Shown piece by piece: positions 58,411 to 61,785 of a DNA stretch of 61,785 nucleotides. Where the stretch lies: contig DXFS01000084.1 in the NCBI GenBank assembly GCA_019114345.1, positions 1 to 61,785 on the forward strand, given 5' to 3'. Made by a program: the position numbers and the translations under genes. A model generated the notes under the pieces. That model did no database searches. It worked only from the letters and a program-made list of their open reading frames with translations, and was not told the origin of the DNA. The DNA is from Candidatus Agathobaculum pullistercoris. GTDB taxonomy: Bacteria > Bacillota > Clostridia > Oscillospirales > Butyricicoccaceae. Each line of letters starts with the position of its first letter. Position 1 is the first letter of the stretch.

Positions 58411-58746
58411 CTACGATCCGTAGTCCTCCAGCAGCCGCGCCAGCGCTTCCGCGTCCGCCAGGACGATGCCGTCCGCAAGCGCTTCGCGGTCGGCGGCGGG
58501 CAGGGTGCGCACATCAATCGCAGTGCGCAGTACGGTTTCTCCCCCGCGGGAGACGATCAGGCGGCCATCCTCGCTCTGTGCAACATAGGGCTCCTCAGCC
58601 AATGCGCCCGCAGGCACGGCCTCGGGAGCGAAGTAAGCGCGTGCTGCAAAAAGTGCGCTTACAAGCGCGGCTGCGCAGAACAGCAGCGCGATGCGCCGCT
58701 GCCGGCGCGCCCGCTGCAGAGCAAGCATGTAAAAACCCTGTAACAT
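58411..58746 (-). CDS. Membrane protein with BofC-C-like domain
   Basis: The 111-aa protein has a basic start, one membrane helix (LLFCAAALVSALFAARAYF) and an exported domain. The domain has the pattern of the BofC C-terminal domain: VAQSEDGRLIVSRGG, TAIDVRTLPAADREALADGI and LARLLEDYGS. BofC-type domains occur in sporulation signalling and in many short clostridial proteins of unknown role. ATG 58746 follows GGGAGG. It is 93 bp upstream of and co-oriented with the deacetylase gene. Confidence 0.68.
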   Translation of the reverse strand: MLQGFYMLALQRARRQRRIALLFCAAALVSALFAARAYFAPEAVPAGALAEEPYVAQSEDGRLIVSRGGETVLRTAIDVRTLPAADREALADGIVLADAEALARLLEDYGS

Positions 58747-59049
58747 GACGACACGGCCTCCCAGGAGTGAAATGGATTTGTCCTGAGTATGTCCGGAAAA
58801 ATTGTAAACTATTCGCATACGCATGTAAAATTTGTTTGGAATTTGCGGTATGATGTGTTATAATAGCCGAAGGGTATAAATAATAATATGATATTTTCGT
58901 TATGGCAATAAAAGCAACGGCATCAGGATGGCGGCGATAATCTTAAAAAATCGCTGCATCACGGTATGTTGGGAACAAATCGGCCGCCGCCTGCGTCCGA
59001 TTAGATAAGACCCGCGGCACGGCCGCCGCCGGGCAAGGAGGAAACCGAA
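58747..59049 (+). promoter_or_regulatory. Intergenic region with the PBP1A promoter
   Basis: This 303-bp gap has no gene. TTGGAA (58836-58841) and TATAAT (58859-58864) are 17 bp apart, giving a ~180-nt leader before PBP1A. The leader is AT-rich at first and GC-rich later (GGCCGCCGCC near 58981 and GGCCGCCGCC near 59023, a direct repeat). The ribosome site is AAGGAGG. Confidence 0.65.
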
Positions 59050-61521
59050 TTGGCAACTGGCAAGAAAAAGAGGACGGGCGTTTGGCATGCGATCTCCCGC
59101 ATATTGCTGACGCTGCTGCTTATCGGTGTGCTTTGCGCCTGCTTCTGCGGCATTGCGTTTGCGTATTATGTCCATGCCTATATCAACCCCTCCGCACAGG
59201 AGACGGCAAATGAGCTCAACAGCGGACTGGGCCTGAACCTGAACAGCTTTATTTATGCTAAGGATCCCACAAGCGGGGAATATGTTGTATACGAGACCCT
59301 GAGCGGCAATGAAAGCCGCGAATGGGTGGACAGCGAGCAGATCCCGCAGTACCTAAAGGATGCTGCGGTCGCGATCGAGGACGAGCGTTTTTATTCGCAC
59401 AACGGTGTGGACTGGAAACGCACGCTTGGCGCGGTGAAAAACTGGCTGTTCGGCGGTACGCAGTACGGCGGCTCGACCATTACCCAGCAGCTCATTAAGA
59501 ACGCAACAGATGAGGACGACTATTCGGTCAAGCGCAAGATCAATGAGATTTTCCGCGCGCTCGCACTTGAGGATGTGGTAAACGATAAGGACCGCATCCT
59601 GACCATGTATCTGAATACGATCTATCTTGGCTACCGTTGCTACGGCGTGCAGACTGCAGCAGACCGCTATTTCGGCAAGGATGTGTCCGAGCTGACGCTT
59701 GCGGAATGCGCCGTGCTCGCCGGATTGACCAACAACCCTTCGGTTTATGATGTGTACAACCATCCGGAGAAGGTCAAGGAGCGCCAGGAGCTGATCCTGG
59801 CACAGATGCTCGAGCAGGGCATGATTGACCAGGCGACACATGACGCGGCCGTGGCGGAGGAACTCAACTACCGCCCGTATGAGGACTATGTGGAGGATGT
59901 AGGCGAGCCCTACACCTATTTCACCGACGCGGTGATCAAGGACGTAGTCAACGACCTGATGGAGCAGAAGGGCTATTCCGAGACCGTGGCCTATAACATG
60001 GTCAACTCGGGCGGCCTGTCGATCTATGCGACGATCGACACCAGCATCCAGAGTATTCTGGATCAGGTGTGGGCGGACGATTCGGTATTCCCGAACACGG
60101 AGAAATACGGCGAGCGTCCGCAGAGCGCCATGGTAATTACAGACAAAGTAGGCAATATTGTGGGCATCGCAGGCGGACGCGGGGAAAAGACCGGTAAGCT
60201 GGACTTCTCCTATGCGACGGATGCGAAGCGTCAGCCCGGTTCATCCTTCAAGCCGCTGTCCACCTATGGCCCGGCGATGGATCAGGGTGTCATTGTGCCC
60301 AGCAGCACGGTGTATGACAAGGCGCTGTCTACGGACGATAACGGCAGGCCCTGGCCGATGAATGACGGCAAGATGCCGACCGGCCGCGCGATGTCGGTGG
60401 AGAGCGGTATCGCGAGCTCGGTCAATACGATCGCGGTGCAGGTGCTCAATGCCCTGACCCCGCAGAAATCCTTTGACTTTTTGACCCAGCGGCTGGGCTT
60501 TGCAGATTCGCTGGTCAGCAGCCGGACAGAGGCGGACGGCCGCGTTTCGACGGATATCGCGCTGGCGCCGCTGGCGCTCGGCGGCCTGACCGACGGCGTG
60601 ACTGTGCGCGACATGGCGGGCGGCTTTGCCACCTTCATCAATGAGGGTGTGTACGGCGGCACCCGCACCTATACGCAGGTGACGGATTCCGAGGGCAATG
60701 TTGTGCTTGAAAACACCCCGTCGACCGACCTTGGCTTTGAAAATGTGCGCACGGCCTACTATATGCTGGACTGCCTGCAGAACGTTACCGCATACGGCAC
60801 CGCATCCGGCACGCAGATTTCGGGCGTGGAGACGGCCGGTAAGACCGGTACGACTACCTCGAACACGGATATCTGGTTCTGCGGCGTGACCCCCACCTAT
60901 TCTGCGGCGGTTTGGGTCGGCTATGAGCACAACTACACGCTCAATGGCCTTTATGGACGAAATGCGGCGAGCATTTGGCTGGAGGTCATGGAGAAAGTGC
61001 ATGAGGGCGACTCGGGCCTGGTGTTCGATTCGCATCCCGAGGATTTTACCACAGTCCAGTACTGCATGGATACCGGCCTGCTGGCTTCGGGCGCATGCCG
61101 CGCTGCCGGCCGTGCAGCGTCCGGCCGCTTCTGGAACGACCAGGTGCCGACCGAGACGTGCAGCCATCAGGGCATCACAACCTCGTACGATCTGGGCCGC
61201 AACACCGGCATTGAAGTAGAGGAAGAAGAGGAAGAGCCGGAGGAGACCACGGAAACGCCGGAGACCCCGACGACACCGGAAAACGATCCGACGATTGATC
61301 CAGAGACTGGGGAACCGGCAACTCCAACTGATCCGGAGAATCCCGGCGGCAGCACCGATCCAGGTGGATCTACGGATCCCGGCGGCTCTACCGATCCGGG
61401 CGGCAGCACCGATCCCGGCGGCTCTACCGATCCGGGCGGTACGACTGATCCCGGCGGAACGACCGATCCGGGCGGCACGACTGAGCCGGAAACCCCGCCG
61501 CCGGATGATCCGGAGGCATAA
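59050..61521 (+). CDS. Class A penicillin-binding protein (PBP1A type)
   Basis: The 823-aa protein has a cytoplasmic basic tail, membrane helix (~16-40), a GT51 transglycosylase with catalytic Glu110 in EDERFYSHNG and GGSTITQQLIKN, and a transpeptidase domain with S398-S-F-K401, S457-V-N459 and K598-T-G-T. It polymerises and cross-links peptidoglycan outside the membrane. From residue ~719 a Glu/Pro/Thr region leads into eight DPGG(S/T)T repeats. The start is TTG at 59050, 8 nt after AAGGAGG. Confidence 0.95.
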   Translation: MATGKKKRTGVWHAISRILLTLLLIGVLCACFCGIAFAYYVHAYINPSAQETANELNSGLGLNLNSFIYAKDPTSGEYVVYETLSGNESREWVDSEQIPQYLKDAAVAIEDERFYSHNGVDWKRTLGAVKNWLFGGTQYGGSTITQQLIKNATDEDDYSVKRKINEIFRALALEDVVNDKDRILTMYLNTIYLGYRCYGVQTAADRYFGKDVSELTLAECAVLAGLTNNPSVYDVYNHPEKVKERQELILAQMLEQGMIDQATHDAAVAEELNYRPYEDYVEDVGEPYTYFTDAVIKDVVNDLMEQKGYSETVAYNMVNSGGLSIYATIDTSIQSILDQVWADDSVFPNTEKYGERPQSAMVITDKVGNIVGIAGGRGEKTGKLDFSYATDAKRQPGSSFKPLSTYGPAMDQGVIVPSSTVYDKALSTDDNGRPWPMNDGKMPTGRAMSVESGIASSVNTIAVQVLNALTPQKSFDFLTQRLGFADSLVSSRTEADGRVSTDIALAPLALGGLTDGVTVRDMAGGFATFINEGVYGGTRTYTQVTDSEGNVVLENTPSTDLGFENVRTAYYMLDCLQNVTAYGTASGTQISGVETAGKTGTTTSNTDIWFCGVTPTYSAAVWVGYEHNYTLNGLYGRNAASIWLEVMEKVHEGDSGLVFDSHPEDFTTVQYCMDTGLLASGACRAAGRAASGRFWNDQVPTETCSHQGITTSYDLGRNTGIEVEEEEEEPEETTETPETPTTPENDPTIDPETGEPATPTDPENPGGSTDPGGSTDPGGSTDPGGSTDPGGSTDPGGTTDPGGTTDPGGTTEPETPPPDDPEA
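61343..61489 (+). repeat. 18-bp tandem repeats encoding DPGG(S/T)T
   Basis: Eight copies of an 18-bp unit encode the Pro/Gly/Ser tail of PBP1A. Synonymous differences (CCCGGCGGC, CCAGGTGGA, CCGGGCGGT) show that the array is not freshly duplicated. It is a protein repeat, not a CRISPR. Confidence 0.85.
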
Positions 61522-61571
61522 AGCGCGGCAAAGCCGTGCAAACTAACAAACGAATACCGTTCAGCGCCGCA

Positions 61572-61785
61572 CAAGGCCGCACACATCGGGGCGTTAGCGG
61601 TGCCCTGCACCCGCAATCCGCTGCAGCGGGGATGATGCGGGCAAGGAGGGACGCACGCGCGGCGAGGCAGCCGCCCACAGGGCGATGAGAGACCGGTACT
61701 GCGCAACGGAGGACTGTGAACCATGTCAGGCGGGGAACCGAGCAGCATTAAGCAGAAACCATCGTGTGCCGCAGAGCTGCCGATT
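61572..61785 (+). ncRNA. ffs: Signal recognition particle RNA (large Firmicute type), cut by the window end
   Basis: The stretch matches the Bacillus scRNA in order: Alu domain TAGCGGTGCCCTGCACC then CGCAATCCGCT (near 61595-61623), later CTGCGCAACGG, GAACCATGTCAGG and the SRP-core tetraloop GGGGAACCGAGCAGC, then GTGCCGCAGAGCTGCC. The GGAA tetraloop and the GAGCAG bulge are the Ffh-binding elements. The 5' end is approximate and the 3' part continues past the window. Bacillus-type Alu domain supports a Firmicute origin. Confidence 0.88.

Noticed and set aside
61343-61489. Tandem repeat considered as CRISPR or satellite
   Set aside because: Units are contiguous without spacers and stay in frame in PBP1A.

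Overview
The window is a high-GC chromosomal segment of a Gram-positive, low-redox gut-type Firmicute. Evidence for this is the walRK-yycHI-walJ-rlmH cluster, PBP1A, a long Bacillus-type SRP RNA, several AraC and YesN regulators, acetate kinase, and strong AGGAGG ribosome sites. Gene content and the intergenic palindromes suggest an Oscillospirales (Butyricicoccus/Agathobaculum-like) bacterium; this placement is inference. I see no tRNA, rRNA, CRISPR array, prophage or transposase.

Layout. 1-6 kb: the end of an MBOAT/SGNH surface-acylation pair, a CsoR-controlled metal P-type ATPase with a small membrane protein, a cyclophilin lipoprotein and a dicarboxylate-type symporter. 6-12 kb: two overlapping AraC genes diverging from a GPH transporter and a UroD-like enzyme, then an EFR1-type flavodoxin-ferredoxin. 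12-16 kb: a second metal locus on the minus strand (HMA protein, AraC, 26-aa membrane peptide, DUF6110 protein, P-type ATPase with FSC in place of CPC) with a shared GGTTAG-N6-CTAACC operator. 16-23 kb: MATE exporter, Crp/Fnr regulator with TIGR04076 protein, PTS-type IIC plus ribokinase, and a frameshifted FtsX permease.

23-32.6 kb: a sugar ABC importer (binding lipoprotein, permease, RbsA) followed by a YesN response regulator, a soluble histidine kinase and an RbsA homologue that has lost its Walker motifs. A divergent AraC/iolH pair lies upstream. 32.9-45 kb: a GH13 enzyme, Nudix hydrolase, the wal cell-wall regulon (walR, walK, yycH-like, yycI-like, murA, walJ, rlmH), a lipase-like hydrolase and a PfkB sugar-phosphate kinase. 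45-54 kb: an ECF sigma pair, DUF554, a PadR pair, tmcAL, ackA, a CPBP protease, a PHP phosphatase and ispE. 54-61.8 kb: a DUF4330 protein with an O-antigen ligase-like protein, an XRE module, a polysaccharide deacetylase, a BofC-like protein, PBP1A and the start of the SRP RNA.

The most unusual features are (1) long intergenic arrays of consecutive hairpins. Two of these sit inside the wal cluster and share about 150 bp in which loops are constant while arms differ in a complementary way. A third, about 600 bp long, carries an inverted pair of DnaA-box-like sequences. (2) A pseudo-RbsA/soluble kinase/YesN unit that could sense transporter activity. (3) The FSC-type P-type ATPase locus with its miniprotein and repeated operator.
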